From the NCBI GenBank assembly GCA_039028795.1, contig JBCCHJ010000009.1, positions 52,465 to 116,464 on the forward strand: a DNA stretch of 64,000 nucleotides, written 5' to 3'. The position numbers and the translations under genes are program-made. How positions within the stretch are numbered: position 1 is the stretch's first letter; each line of letters opens with the position of its first letter. A model generated the notes under the pieces. It was not told the origin of the DNA. It did no database searches and worked only from the letters and a program-made list of their open reading frames with translations. This document shows, in pieces, positions 1 to 8,892 of the stretch. Source of the stretch: Thermohalobaculum sp039028795 (GTDB lineage: Bacteria > Pseudomonadota > Alphaproteobacteria > Rhodobacterales > Rhodobacteraceae).

Positions 1-1
1 C

Positions 2-463
2 GTGCCGGTCTGCCAGCAAGCGCCGAAAGCCCACAGGATGCAGGGTATTGGCGACAACCTAACCCTCGTACCGAACATGCCGGACTTTTGGATCGTTCTG
101 GTCAATCCAATGGTCAGCGTGCAGACCAGCGCAGTTTTTACGGGCACGCCAGACAAATCACCGCCGTCCGGCCCGGAAATGCCGTCTGCAGGCTTCCACG
201 ACTTTGCCACGTTGTGCAGTTGGCTTGCCCAGGGCCGAAATGACTTGGAACCCGCCGCTGCAAAACTGTGCCCGGAAATCCCAAACGTACTCGCTGCATT
301 GGCAGATGCGCCCCTAGCACGAATGTCAGGATCAGGGGCTACATGCTTTGCGATATACGCCGATCAGGACACCGCGGCAGCAAAGTCCGATGCCTTGCGC
401 GGGGCGACTGATTGGTGGATCGCATCCGGCCCTGTTCATGCGGGATTGAAGCAAGCGCATTGA
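2..463 (+). CDS. ispE: 4-diphosphocytidyl-2-C-methyl-D-erythritol kinase, C-terminal part (partial)
   Basis: The window opens inside this gene, so only the last ~153 codons are present and the true start lies upstream. IspE phosphorylates CDP-methylerythritol in the non-mevalonate isoprenoid pathway. The visible part carries the C-terminal GHMP-kinase glycine motif MSGSGATCFAIY at about residues 108-119 of the fragment. Before it comes the acidic, proline-rich stretch typical of IspE (DLEPAAAKLCPEIP). It converges on a polyprenyl diphosphate synthase, which uses products of the same pathway. The family call is fairly secure from the motif; the partial status is certain. Confidence 0.85.
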   Translation: MPVCQQAPKAHRMQGIGDNLTLVPNMPDFWIVLVNPMVSVQTSAVFTGTPDKSPPSGPEMPSAGFHDFATLCSWLAQGRNDLEPAAAKLCPEIPNVLAALADAPLARMSGSGATCFAIYADQDTAAAKSDALRGATDWWIASGPVHAGLKQAH

Positions 464-531
464 GCCGGCGATTCAACAGACATTCGGAAGTTTGGCCAGG
501 CGCCGATGCGACGCCCATTCCAGTCAAACGC

Positions 532-1518
532 CTAGCTTGTTCGCGTCACGACGAACGTCGCGATATCGGTCAAAGCAGATCGCATCGGGGAATGCGGAAA
601 CACCTCTAACGCAGACGTCGCCTGATCGGCAAAGTGCTGCGCACGGGCACGGGTATCAGCCAAGGCCTTGGTGTCCGCCAGGTAAGTCATCGCCGTTGCC
701 AGATCTTCCGGCGCCTGTTCGCCTTTACCAATCGTCCGTTGCCAGAATGCGCGGGCTCGATCATCACCCCGGGCCGCCGCCAATATAACGGGCAGCGTCA
801 CCTTTCCTTCCCGGAAATCATCGCCAGTGTTCTTGCCCAGCTTTTCCGATGATCCTCCATAATCCAGAAAATCATCTGACAACTGAAATGCCATGCCAAG
901 ACCACGGCCATAGGTGGCCAAGGCCGCGACTTGATCGTCGTCAACACCTGCTATCACGGCACCAACCTCGGCCGCAGCTTCGAACAGAGCGGCGGTCTTG
1001 CCATAGATGACCTGCTCGTATCTATCCTGGCCGGTGGCCATGTCGTGGGCAGTAGAGAGTTGCAGAACCTCGCCCTCAGCGATTACGGCCGAAGCGGTCG
1101 ACAGGATGTCCAGGACCCGCAGCGATCCGCACTCCACCATCAACAGAAAGGCGCGGGCGAAAAGGTAATCGCCGACCAGCACGCTGGACTTGTTGTCCCA
1201 GAGAATATTTGCCGTGGTCCGACCGCGGCGCTGTGCACTTTCATCAACCACATCGTCGTGCAGCAGCGTGGCGGTGTGGATGAACTCCACCGTCGCGGCC
1301 AGTTTGATATGGTCACCGCACGCATAGCCACACAACTGCGAGGCCGCCAGCGTCAGGATTGGACGTAGTCGCTTGCCGCCTGCCTCGATCAAATGGGCCG
1401 AAATTTCTGGAATTCGCGGCGCATGTTCGGACGCCATCCGCTCGCGGATCAGCGTGTTCACAGCGATCAGGTCATCGGCCACCAGCCCGGCAAGACGCTC
1501 GAATGGACCTTCGCTCAT
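532..1518 (-). CDS. ispB: Polyprenyl (octaprenyl/decaprenyl) diphosphate synthase
   Basis: This is a trans-isoprenyl diphosphate synthase of about 328 aa that probably makes the ubiquinone side chain. The first aspartate-rich motif is seen in LHDDVVDES and the second in LSDDFLDYGG. The family's GKRLRP motif near the N-terminus is also present. I chose the ATG at 1518 (MSEGPFERLAGL) because the 14 codons upstream look non-coding and the product then has normal family length. The chain length made (C40 or C50) cannot be read from sequence alone. Alphaproteobacteria usually make Q10, so decaprenyl is likely. It diverges from the DUF2007 gene. Confidence 0.9.
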   Translation of the reverse strand: MSEGPFERLAGLVADDLIAVNTLIRERMASEHAPRIPEISAHLIEAGGKRLRPILTLAASQLCGYACGDHIKLAATVEFIHTATLLHDDVVDESAQRRGRTTANILWDNKSSVLVGDYLFARAFLLMVECGSLRVLDILSTASAVIAEGEVLQLSTAHDMATGQDRYEQVIYGKTAALFEAAAEVGAVIAGVDDDQVAALATYGRGLGMAFQLSDDFLDYGGSSEKLGKNTGDDFREGKVTLPVILAAARGDDRARAFWQRTIGKGEQAPEDLATAMTYLADTKALADTRARAQHFADQATSALEVFPHSPMRSALTDIATFVVTRTS

Positions 1519-1563
1519 GCACAGCCCTCGACGCCGGGCAATCGATAGCCTATGTCCCAAGCT

Positions 1564-1794
1564 ATGGAAGAGATTTTGCGCACCACAGATCCTACTCTGA
1601 TCCCGTTTGCCACGGCCCTTTTGAAGGCCGAAGACATCGAGGCATTTCCGCTAGACATAAACATGTCTGTGCTGGAAGGGTCGATTGGCGTATTGCCGCG
1701 CCGTCTGGTTGTACGCCGCGAAGACCTGCATCGTGCCCGGATCATATTGCAGGAAAACGGCATCGAAACCTATGATCGTGAGAGCTGGATTTAG
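1564..1794 (+). CDS. DUF2007 family protein
   Basis: This small protein of about 76 aa matches the DUF2007 pattern as I know it: a start like MEEILRTTDPTLI, then a core with NMSVLEGSIGVLPRR. No enzymatic function is established. The domain is annotated as a putative signal-transducing protein related to PII-like folds. An alternative in-frame ATG lies four codons upstream at 1552; I prefer 1564 because family members begin there. The gene is 33 bp upstream of the TrmN6-like methyltransferase and may be cotranscribed with it. Confidence 0.75.
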   Translation: MEEILRTTDPTLIPFATALLKAEDIEAFPLDINMSVLEGSIGVLPRRLVVRREDLHRARIILQENGIETYDRESWI

Positions 1795-1827
1795 CCGACC
1801 CAGCGCGGCACGTCCCATGGGCCCATT

Positions 1828-2571
1828 ATGACGGAAACCGTTGAAGACAACTTTCTGGGCGGCAAGATTTCCATCTGTCAGCCTTTGGCGGGATACCGTG
1901 CGGCTACCGATCCGGTCTTGCTTGCAGCGGCAGCGCCTGTGGTACCGGGCGATAGGATCCTGGATCTTGGCTGCGGGGTGGGAACCGCGGCTTTGTGCCT
2001 GGCCCACCGGGTTGCCAACGTGACGCTGCACGGGCTGGAACTGCAACCGGAATATGCCGGTCTTGCCCGCCAGAACGCGGCCCGGAACAAGGTCAATCTG
2101 ACGGTCCATGATGGTGACCTGCGCAATATGCCGGACGATCTGAAGGCATTGGACTTCGATGCAGTGATGCTAAACCCGCCTTGGCACGACCCGCACAATC
2201 CGGGTTCGCCAGTTGAAGGTAAGGACGTCTCGAACCGTCAGGATGTTGCATTGGCGATCTGGATTACGGCCGCCATGACCAGAACCCGCCCCGGCGGATG
2301 GATCACGATTATCCAGCGGGTGGAGTGGTTGCCCGAAATCCTTACTGCCTTTGGATCAAGGGTCGGTGACATTGCAGTCCAGCCCCTGACCGCACGCGAA
2401 GGCCGGCCAGCGAAGCGGGTTATTGTCAAAGCGCGCAAGGGTGGGCGCGGACCATTTCGTATCGCCGCACCTCTTGTGCTGCACGATGGAGCCGAGCATA
2501 TCGAAGACGGAGACGATTACAGCGATGCCGCCACGGTGATCCTGCGCCATGGTGCCGGCATCGAGTTCTAA
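1828..2571 (+). CDS. TrmN6-like tRNA1(Val) adenine-N6 methyltransferase family protein
   Basis: A 247-aa SAM-dependent methyltransferase with the small-domain (MTS) fold. The SAM-binding motif is ILDLGCGVGTAALCL and the catalytic NPPW motif is in MLNPPWHDP, as in adenine-N6 methyltransferases. The N-terminal region (GGKISICQPLAGYRAATDPV) matches the YfiC/TrmN6 pattern, where the enzyme modifies A37 of tRNA1(Val). The substrate in this organism is inferred only from family membership. A start at 1828 gives the family's normal length. It is followed after 32 bp by an amidohydrolase. Confidence 0.8.
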   Translation: MTETVEDNFLGGKISICQPLAGYRAATDPVLLAAAAPVVPGDRILDLGCGVGTAALCLAHRVANVTLHGLELQPEYAGLARQNAARNKVNLTVHDGDLRNMPDDLKALDFDAVMLNPPWHDPHNPGSPVEGKDVSNRQDVALAIWITAAMTRTRPGGWITIIQRVEWLPEILTAFGSRVGDIAVQPLTAREGRPAKRVIVKARKGGRGPFRIAAPLVLHDGAEHIEDGDDYSDAATVILRHGAGIEF

Positions 2572-2603
2572 CTTTTAACCCGCCATGCGGGAAAGGAGAC
2601 GCC

Positions 2604-3773
2604 ATGCAACCGATACCAAATTCCATCGCTGTCATGGCGGACGAATTGAAAGAATGGCGCCAAGACATCCATCGCCATCCCGAGCTTGGATATCAGGAAA
2701 CCAGAACGATGGGCCTCATCGCGGAAAAACTCCGGGCCTGGGGTTTGGATGCGGTGGAAACCGGCCTCGGCAAAACAGGGGTCGTCGGTGTCCTGCATGG
2801 GCGGAACGGACCAGGTGAAGCGATCCTGCTGCGCGCCGATATGGACGCCCTGCCGATCACTGAAGAAGGCGATCATGACCATGTCTCGGAAAGCCCGGGT
2901 GTCATGCACGCCTGCGGTCATGATGGGCATACGACCATGTTGCTCGGTGCGGCCAAGCATCTGGCCGAGACCCGGAATTTCGATGGAACCGTCTATTTCT
3001 GTTTCCAACCCGCGGAAGAGGGCGGCGCCGGCGCCAAAGCGATGATCGACGATGGCTTGTTCCAGAAGTACCCGGCCAGCGCTGTCTTTGGCATGCACAA
3101 CGAACCGGGTATGCCGGTGGGGCAGTTCGCCGTCAGACCAGGGCCCGTCATGGCGTCGGCCGATGAGTTTATCATCAAAGTTCGGGGCCGCGGCGGACAC
3201 GCCGCCTTCCCTCATGAAGCGGCAGATCCAGTTTTGGCGGCTGCCCAGATCGTCACGGCCTTGCAATCGATCGTCACGCGGAAGGTTCCGGCGTCTGCAC
3301 CCGCCGTCGTGACGGTGGCGACCTTCCATGCCGGGACCATCAGCAACGTCATCCCAGATGAAGCCGTGATTACCGGCACCACACGTACCTTCGACTCTGC
3401 CATCTATGACCTGATCTTAGGAGAGATGCGGCGGATCTGCGATAACGTTGCTGATGCCATGGGCGTCACAGCGTCGGTCGAGGTCAACGGCCCGGTCTAT
3501 CCCGCCACTGTCAACGATCCAGAGCAGACCGATCTGGCGGCCAGGGTGCTGGACGCAATGGTCGGAGCAGAGAATGTCGAACGGGACCAAGAACCCGGCA
3601 TGGGCAGCGAGGATTTTTCCTACATGGCCCAGGCCAAGCCCGGCTGTTTCGTGTTTATCGGGAACGGGGACACGGCCTCGCTGCACAACGCCAAATATGA
3701 CTTCAACGACGACGCCGCGCCTGTTGGCGTTGCCTATTGGGCCAAGCTGGTGGAAACCGCGCTGCCGGTCTGA
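2604..3773 (+). CDS. M20 family metallo-amidohydrolase (hippurate/N-acyl-amino-acid hydrolase type)
   Basis: A 389-aa peptidase M20D-type amidohydrolase that would release amino acids from N-acyl conjugates such as hippurate, or from a similar amide. Metal-binding and catalytic signatures are RADMDALPI, HACGHDGHTTM and PAEEGGAGA. The N-terminal RQDIHRHPELGYQE is diagnostic of the family. The dimerisation domain sits in the middle (GRGGHAAFPHEAADP). A strong ribosome binding site (GGAGACGCC, after a small CCCGC/GCGGG hairpin at 2579-2591) fixes the start at 2604. Exact substrate unknown. Confidence 0.88.
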   Translation: MQPIPNSIAVMADELKEWRQDIHRHPELGYQETRTMGLIAEKLRAWGLDAVETGLGKTGVVGVLHGRNGPGEAILLRADMDALPITEEGDHDHVSESPGVMHACGHDGHTTMLLGAAKHLAETRNFDGTVYFCFQPAEEGGAGAKAMIDDGLFQKYPASAVFGMHNEPGMPVGQFAVRPGPVMASADEFIIKVRGRGGHAAFPHEAADPVLAAAQIVTALQSIVTRKVPASAPAVVTVATFHAGTISNVIPDEAVITGTTRTFDSAIYDLILGEMRRICDNVADAMGVTASVEVNGPVYPATVNDPEQTDLAARVLDAMVGAENVERDQEPGMGSEDFSYMAQAKPGCFVFIGNGDTASLHNAKYDFNDDAAPVGVAYWAKLVETALPV

Positions 3774-3782
3774 GCCAAACGC

Positions 3783-3805
3783 AGGGTGGGGTTAAAACCC
3801 ACCCT
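3783..3805. repeat. Palindromic GGGTGGG element, copy 1, at a convergent junction
   Basis: The arms AGGGTGGG (3783-3790) and CCCACCCT (3798-3805) flank the 7-nt spacer GTTAAAA. The element lies between the converging amidohydrolase and VOC genes and overlaps the VOC stop codon. Related copies occur at 14668-14690 and 22757-22781, also between convergent genes, so a bidirectional terminator or REP-like role is likely. Confidence 0.7.
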
Positions 3806-4250
3806 ACACCATCCCCTTTTTCGCAAGCTCTTGCTTGGCGGCATCGGTCTTCTCCAGATGGCTAAGACCCATCCCGCGCAGGATGGCATCGGTCTTGGAA
3901 AACTGGATGTCCTGATACTCGATCACCTGGATGAAGTTTCCCCAGGGGTCCAGCATGTCCAATCGGCCAGAAGGTAGAATCTCTGCACCCGCTGCTTCGG
4001 CCCGCGCCCGGACGTTTTCCCGATCGTCAACGATCAGGCCAAAATGTCGGTGGTCATCGCGATGTGGCGTTTCGGTTTTCGCCAAAGCGATGAACTGATC
4101 GCCCATGTCGATGAACGCCATGGTATCGCTTCGTCCGCGCAACTTGATGTCGAAGATCGCGTTCCAAAACTCCAGCGCCGCGTCGATATCGCCAACCTCC
4201 AGCGCCACATGGTTCATTCCAACCAAAACAGGCTTATCATCATCTGACAT
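3804..4250 (-). CDS. VOC (glyoxalase/dioxygenase superfamily) domain protein
   Basis: A 148-aa single vicinal-oxygen-chelate domain protein. It starts with the typical first beta strand VGMNHVALEVGDIDAALEFW and ends with DPWGNFIQVIEY. Candidate metal ligands are the His in MNHVAL, the His in HFGLIV and the Glu in QVIEY. The substrate cannot be deduced. The start at 4250 is preceded by a near-consensus ribosome binding site (AAAGGAGGTG), which excludes the longer ORF starting 14 codons upstream. It converges on the amidohydrolase. Confidence 0.8.
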   Translation of the reverse strand: MSDDDKPVLVGMNHVALEVGDIDAALEFWNAIFDIKLRGRSDTMAFIDMGDQFIALAKTETPHRDDHRHFGLIVDDRENVRARAEAAGAEILPSGRLDMLDPWGNFIQVIEYQDIQFSKTDAILRGMGLSHLEKTDAAKQELAKKGMV

Positions 4251-4632
4251 GATGCACCTCCTTTCTCTGCTGGGAATATGGGGCGCGGCCATCTACGGGA
4301 CCACCCGGCTCTGGTGAAAACAACTTTCAGAAAATTTTAACGATCGGTCTATAGAAGACCCTGCATCTCGCGAGTGAGCACGGCGCGCTTATGTCAGTGA
4401 TTTGCACCTCACCCGTTAACAGGTGATCGCAAATCTCAGCGCAAACCGAGCTCTGGGTCCATTGAGAATTGGGTCCAAATCCCCAGCGGCTAGCCGCGCC
4501 TTTCTTAATGCCGCCCTGCGGCGACATGATCGACCGATATAGCCCCTGATGGGCCGAATGGTCATCCCCAAAGAGATCATCTCACATCGGATACCTGATT
4601 AGGTCTACCCGCCCTTTCGGCGCGCCGACCCG
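4251..4632. other. Intergenic region downstream of gyrB with small palindromes
   Basis: This 382-bp gap holds no gene I can support. It contains the VOC promoter region, the palindrome GCGGCTAGCCGC (4486-4497), a hairpin GCCGC-CCT-GCGGC (4510-4522) and a direct repeat of GGGTCCA about 15 bp apart near 4456-4476. The hairpins lie downstream of gyrB on its strand and may serve in termination, but no T-run follows them. Confidence 0.5.
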
Positions 4633-7059
4633 TCAGATATCCAGGTTCTCGACGCTCAGCGCGTGCTCCTGGATGAACTGGCGGCGCGGTTCCACCACAT
4701 CACCCATCAGCTTGGTAAAGATCTCGTCGGCCTCGGCCATATGATCGATCCGGACCTGTAAGAGAGTCCGTGCCTCTGGGTCCAGTGTCGTTTCCCACAA
4801 TTGCTCGGCATTCATTTCGCCCAAGCCTTTGTAACGCTGCAGCGTGATGCCTTTTTCACCCTCTTCCATAATGACGTCCAGCAAGGCCTGAGGACCGTGG
4901 ATATCGGTCTCCTTTTCCTTGCGGGTCAAGAGTGCCGGCTTTCCGTACGTCTCTAACAGCGCGTCCGAAAGTGATGCGAGTTTACGCGCTTCAGCACTGC
5001 GCAGGGCCATACCGTCGATCGTGCGCACCTCTGCCACACCACGGACAATCCGCGTGAAGCGGACACCGCCATCGGCAGTGGTATCGCCTGACCAACCCCG
5101 TTCGGTTTCCGGCGCTAAGGCATCAAGCCGCGCTGCCACGGCTGCAATCTGATCTTCCGACGCATTCGGAGCGACAGCCCCTTCGATGGCCATCTGCTCC
5201 AACAAAAATCGGGGATAGTTCGTCGGGAACGCCGCCAAAACCGTTCGGACCGAACGGGCTTCGTCCACCACGCGGATCAGGTCTGGCCCGGCAATTTCCG
5301 CACCACCGCCCAGTTTCAGAACGGCGCCATCAGAGCCTTGCGCGACCAAATAGTCGTCCAGCGCTGGTTGGTCCTTCAGATAGACCTCGGACTTTCCGCG
5401 GCTGACTTTGTAAAGCGGCGGTTGCGCGATGTAGAGGTACCCGCCCTCGATCAATTCCGGCATCTGGCGGTAGAAGAAGGTGAGCAGCAGCGTGCGGATG
5501 TGAGCGCCATCGACATCGGCATCCGTCATCAGAATGATCTTGTGATATCGCAGCTTGCTGACATCGAATTCATCGCGACCGATGCCAGTACCCAGCGCAG
5601 TAATGAGCGTGCCGATTTCCTGGCTGGAGAGCATCCGATCAAACCGAGCGCGTTCCACGTTCAGGATCTTACCGCGAAGTGGCAGCACCGCTTGGTTGTG
5701 CCGGGACCGGCCCTGTTTGGCGGACCCGCCAGCGCTGTCGCCCTCCACCAGGAATAATTCGGACTTGGCTGGATCTTTTTCCTGGCAGTCCGCCAGCTTG
5801 CCGGGGAGGGACGATACCGACATCGCTGACTTTCGGGTCATTTCTCGGGCTTTGCGGGCGGCCTCTCGCGCCAAAGCGGCTTCGACCACTTTTCCGACAA
5901 CCGTGCGGGCCTCGGCCGGGTTTTCCTCGAACCATTCGGCCAGGCGTTCGTTCATCAAGGATTCTACGGCAGGGCGGACTTCCGAAGACACCAGCTTGTC
6001 CTTGGTCTGGCTGGAGAACTTCGGGTCAGGCACCTTCACCGAAAGCACACAGGTCAATCCTTCGCGTGCATCGTCACCGGACAGGTTCACTTTTTCTTTC
6101 TTCGCGATGCCCGAGGACGCCGCATAGGCATTGATCGTCCGGGTCAGCGCCCCGCGGAAACCCGCCAAGTGAGTGCCGCCATCCCGTTGCGGGATGTTGT
6201 TGGTGAAAGCCAGGACGTTCTCGTGATAGCTGTCGTTCCACCACATGGCGACTTCAACAGAGATGCCGTCACGCTCACCCTTGACGCTGATTGGATTGGA
6301 AATCAGACCGGTCTTGGACCGGTCAAGATAACGCACGAACGCCTCGACACCGCCCTCATAATGCAGCTCTTCCTCACGCACTTCGGAGGTACGCTGGTCC
6401 CGCAACAAGATCCGTACGCCAGAGTTCAGGAAGGCCAACTCGCGCAGGCGGTGTTCCAGCGTTGCGTATTTGTACTCCAGGTTGGTGAAGGTCCCCGCCG
6501 AGGCATGGAACTTCACCCGCGTGCCCTTTTGATCGCCAGCGTCGCCGACGACTTTCAATGGCTCGGTCGTCTCTCCATGCTCGAACCGGGCCTGATGCTC
6601 CTTACCATCGCGCCAGATCGTCAGTTCCAACCAATCGGAAAGCGCGTTGACGACAGAGACACCAACGCCATGCAGCCCGCCGGATACCTTGTAGGAATTC
6701 TGGTCGAACTTACCGCCCGCATGCAGCTGGGTCATGATGACCTCGGCGGCCGAAATGCCTTCCTCGGCATGGATATCGGTGGGAATGCCGCGCCCATTGT
6801 CGCTGACCGAAACCGACCCGTCGGCATGCAGCGTGACCTTTACCAGATCGGCGTGACCCGCCAGCGCCTCGTCAATGGCATTGTCGACGACCTCGTACAC
6901 CATATGGTGCAGGCCGGACCCATCATCGGTGTCACCAATATACATCCCGGGCCGCTTTCGAACGGCTTCCAGCCCCTTCAGAACCTTGATGCTATCGGCG
7001 CCGTATTCGGCTTCGTTATCCCCTGGCGTGCCGTCATCCGGCAGCTCGTCTTCGGCCAT
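4633..7059 (-). CDS. gyrB: DNA gyrase subunit B
   Basis: An 808-aa protein, normal GyrB length. It supplies the ATPase and TOPRIM half of DNA gyrase, which introduces negative supercoils. Visible in order are the GHKL ATPase (LEAVRKRPGMYIGD; NAIDEALAG; GRGIPTD; GLHGVGVSVVNALS), the transducer domain, the TOPRIM motifs EGDSAGGSAKQGR and MTDADVDGAHIRTLLL, and the C-terminal GyrB domain (QRYKGLGEMNAEQLWET). The upstream leader (7060-7292) is AT-rich and contains a GCGCA/TGCGC hairpin at 7134-7147. GyrB is separated from recF by four accessory genes. Confidence 0.98.
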   Translation of the reverse strand: MAEDELPDDGTPGDNEAEYGADSIKVLKGLEAVRKRPGMYIGDTDDGSGLHHMVYEVVDNAIDEALAGHADLVKVTLHADGSVSVSDNGRGIPTDIHAEEGISAAEVIMTQLHAGGKFDQNSYKVSGGLHGVGVSVVNALSDWLELTIWRDGKEHQARFEHGETTEPLKVVGDAGDQKGTRVKFHASAGTFTNLEYKYATLEHRLRELAFLNSGVRILLRDQRTSEVREEELHYEGGVEAFVRYLDRSKTGLISNPISVKGERDGISVEVAMWWNDSYHENVLAFTNNIPQRDGGTHLAGFRGALTRTINAYAASSGIAKKEKVNLSGDDAREGLTCVLSVKVPDPKFSSQTKDKLVSSEVRPAVESLMNERLAEWFEENPAEARTVVGKVVEAALAREAARKAREMTRKSAMSVSSLPGKLADCQEKDPAKSELFLVEGDSAGGSAKQGRSRHNQAVLPLRGKILNVERARFDRMLSSQEIGTLITALGTGIGRDEFDVSKLRYHKIILMTDADVDGAHIRTLLLTFFYRQMPELIEGGYLYIAQPPLYKVSRGKSEVYLKDQPALDDYLVAQGSDGAVLKLGGGAEIAGPDLIRVVDEARSVRTVLAAFPTNYPRFLLEQMAIEGAVAPNASEDQIAAVAARLDALAPETERGWSGDTTADGGVRFTRIVRGVAEVRTIDGMALRSAEARKLASLSDALLETYGKPALLTRKEKETDIHGPQALLDVIMEEGEKGITLQRYKGLGEMNAEQLWETTLDPEARTLLQVRIDHMAEADEIFTKLMGDVVEPRRQFIQEHALSVENLDI

Positions 7060-7235
7060 TTCCAGCCCTTCTTTGTTAGGTACCGGATTTTAGCGACAGG
7101 GATCGGGAAAGTCCCGTAAAAAAGGGTGAATCTGCGCAAAAATGCGCTGATTTTTATCGATTTTCGCCTATTTTGACCATTTTCAACTGCAAGGGTAAAA
7201 ATTGGTCAAGCGCAACTTGGAATGGCGCAGCATAC

Positions 7236-7269
7236 GAGTATTTTTTGCAGGAAGAACCAGGAAGATCGC
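7236..7269. repeat. GAGTATTTT-type intergenic repeat, copy 1
   Basis: The sequence beginning GAGTATTTTTTGCAGGAAG and ending GGAAGATCGCG has a close copy at 12330-12361, beginning GAGTATTTTCGGCAAGG and also ending GGAAGATCG. Both copies sit just 3' of minus-strand genes. From memory, GAGTATTTT-like intergenic motifs recur in Rhodobacteraceae genomes; I cannot confirm that here. Confidence 0.55.
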
Positions 7270-7292
7270 GCCCGGAAAAGCAGGTCTCAGCG

Positions 7293-7457
7293 CTAGCTTT
7301 TACGCCGGAAAATCATCCGCCAGAGGCTGCTCAGCATCACGGCATCCAGGATCACCAGACCCGCCACCGCGAACATAATGGCCAGTATCGGAACACCGGC
7401 GAACCCGGCAACCCCCGCCAGGGCCAACAAGATCATGGATCGGTGCATCATGGTCAT
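7293..7457 (-). CDS. Small hydrophobic membrane protein (54 aa)
   Basis: A 54-codon ORF reading MTMMHRSMILLALAGVAG at its N-terminus and ending WRMIFRRKS. It is almost entirely hydrophobic (two possible membrane segments, about residues 7-25 and 27-44) with a basic C-terminal tail. It starts 15 bp after the LysE-family exporter gene, with a GAAAG ribosome binding site, so it probably belongs to that operon. I do not recognise a family. Confidence 0.55.
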   Translation of the reverse strand: MTMMHRSMILLALAGVAGFAGVPILAIMFAVAGLVILDAVMLSSLWRMIFRRKS

Positions 7458-7472
7458 CGGTTCAGTCTTTCG

Positions 7473-8093
7473 TCACGTCGCCGCGATGGCAACACCAGCA
7501 CCCGCCAGTATCCCACCCGTGGTTTGATCGATCCGCCGGGCGGTTCGTTTGTTGGTCAATAGTTTGCGCGCCCGGTCTGCAAGGAACGCGTACATCATGT
7601 CACTGCCCAGCCCGATAGGCGTGGAGACAACGATGATCGCAACCGCGTCAATCCAGGTCATCGCCGCAACGTCAAAAAAGCCCGGAAACAGCGCCATAAA
7701 AAACAGGGCCGCTTTGGGGTTGCCCATGTTGATCATGAAGCCCGTCAGCGTGCCTTGCCAGAACGGGACGGGCTTCACATCGCCATCCTGGGTCAACACC
7801 GCGGATCTCCCAAAGAGCAGCTTAGCGCCCAGATAGATCAGCCATGCAGCCCCAATGAACTTCAGGACGATAAGGATATCAGCATAGTAGGCAGCGATCA
7901 GGGCCAGCCCGAAGATCGCAGACAGGATCCAGATCTTTTCGGCCAACCAGGCTCCGACAGCCATCGACACACCGGACTTGAAGCCCAGCGCCGCCGACCG
8001 CGCGGCAATTGCAGCAACGAAGGGCCCCGGAGAGACCACCATCACCGCGTAAGCCAGGGCATATAGCGCCAATTGATGCCATTCGACTGTCAT
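7473..8093 (-). CDS. LysE/RhtB family amino-acid exporter
   Basis: A 206-aa membrane protein of the LysE family, which exports amino acids or homoserine lactone-type compounds. The hallmark N-terminal motif is VMVVSPGPFVAAIAARSAALGFKSG, split here around the GP pair. The family's second signature is in GFMINMGNPKAALFF. Six hydrophobic segments can be seen. A second LysE paralogue lies upstream (8266-8892). The substrate cannot be assigned. Confidence 0.88.
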   Translation of the reverse strand: MTVEWHQLALYALAYAVMVVSPGPFVAAIAARSAALGFKSGVSMAVGAWLAEKIWILSAIFGLALIAAYYADILIVLKFIGAAWLIYLGAKLLFGRSAVLTQDGDVKPVPFWQGTLTGFMINMGNPKAALFFMALFPGFFDVAAMTWIDAVAIIVVSTPIGLGSDMMYAFLADRARKLLTNKRTARRIDQTTGGILAGAGVAIAAT

Positions 8094-8265
8094 AGATCCT
8101 ACGTCCTTTCGGATTTAGGCGATACTAAGGACAAGGGTCCTGAAACTTGCATTCTGCAAATCCGGCACCTTGCAGCTTTCGGGAATGCTATCCGGACGAC
8201 TGTCATTGTACCAGATGAAGCGGTGAAATGATAAGCTGATGCGATGGCTAGACTGACGGCAACGG

Positions 8266-8892
8266 TCATGTCGCAGCGATGAAAGCCCCCGCCCCAACCA
8301 GCGCGCCACCCGAGGCCTGGTTCACCCGGCGCACCGCTTTGGTGCTGCGCAGGAAACGCCGGGCGCTGTGCGCCCCGCCGATCCAGACAATATTTCCCAG
8401 GAAGGGAACCAAAGCGCTCATGATCAGGATCACCACAACATCCAGTGTTGTCAGCACTGTGATATCGAAAAGGTTCGGCAGGATCCCGATGAAGAAGACG
8501 ATGGACTTCGGGTTGCCCAAGTTCACCAGAACGCCGGCCAGAAAGCTTTGCCATGCCGTACGGCGCATCAGCGCCGGGTCCGGCTCGGTTTGTAAGGCTT
8601 GCTTGGACCCTGCAATCAGCCGCCAGCCCATCCAGATCAAGATCGCGCCACCGACATAGCGCATAACCTGCAGGATATCCGCGTTGGCCTGAACCAAAGC
8701 GCTGAGGCCCAAGATAGCCAACAACGGCCACAGCACGTCTACCAGCGACACGCCCGCCGCGAGCGGCATCGCGGATCGCCAGCCCGAGGTCAGCGTCTTG
8801 GCAATGGTCGCCACCACAACGGGCCCCGGCGTCAGCACAAGCACGGCCAGGGCAAAGGCATAAAGCGCGATCTCGAGCGCGGTTATGGTCAT
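8266..8892 (-). CDS. LysE/RhtB family exporter (second paralogue)
   Basis: A 208-aa LysE-family protein with the signature LTPGPVVVATIAKTL and the mid-protein motif VLVNLGNPKSIVFF. It resembles its neighbour at 7473-8093, suggesting an old duplication with divergence. The start codon overlaps the stop of the upstream VOC gene in an ATGA arrangement (8889-8892), so the two are translationally coupled. The 172 bp between it and the next exporter show no gene. Confidence 0.88.
   Translation of the reverse strand: MTITALEIALYAFALAVLVLTPGPVVVATIAKTLTSGWRSAMPLAAGVSLVDVLWPLLAILGLSALVQANADILQVMRYVGGAILIWMGWRLIAGSKQALQTEPDPALMRRTAWQSFLAGVLVNLGNPKSIVFFIGILPNLFDITVLTTLDVVVILIMSALVPFLGNIVWIGGAHSARRFLRSTKAVRRVNQASGGALVGAGAFIAAT

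Noticed and set aside
4327..4527. A 66-codon minus-strand ORF downstream of gyrB
   Set aside because: No ribosome binding site and no recognisable features; it spans palindromic sequence.
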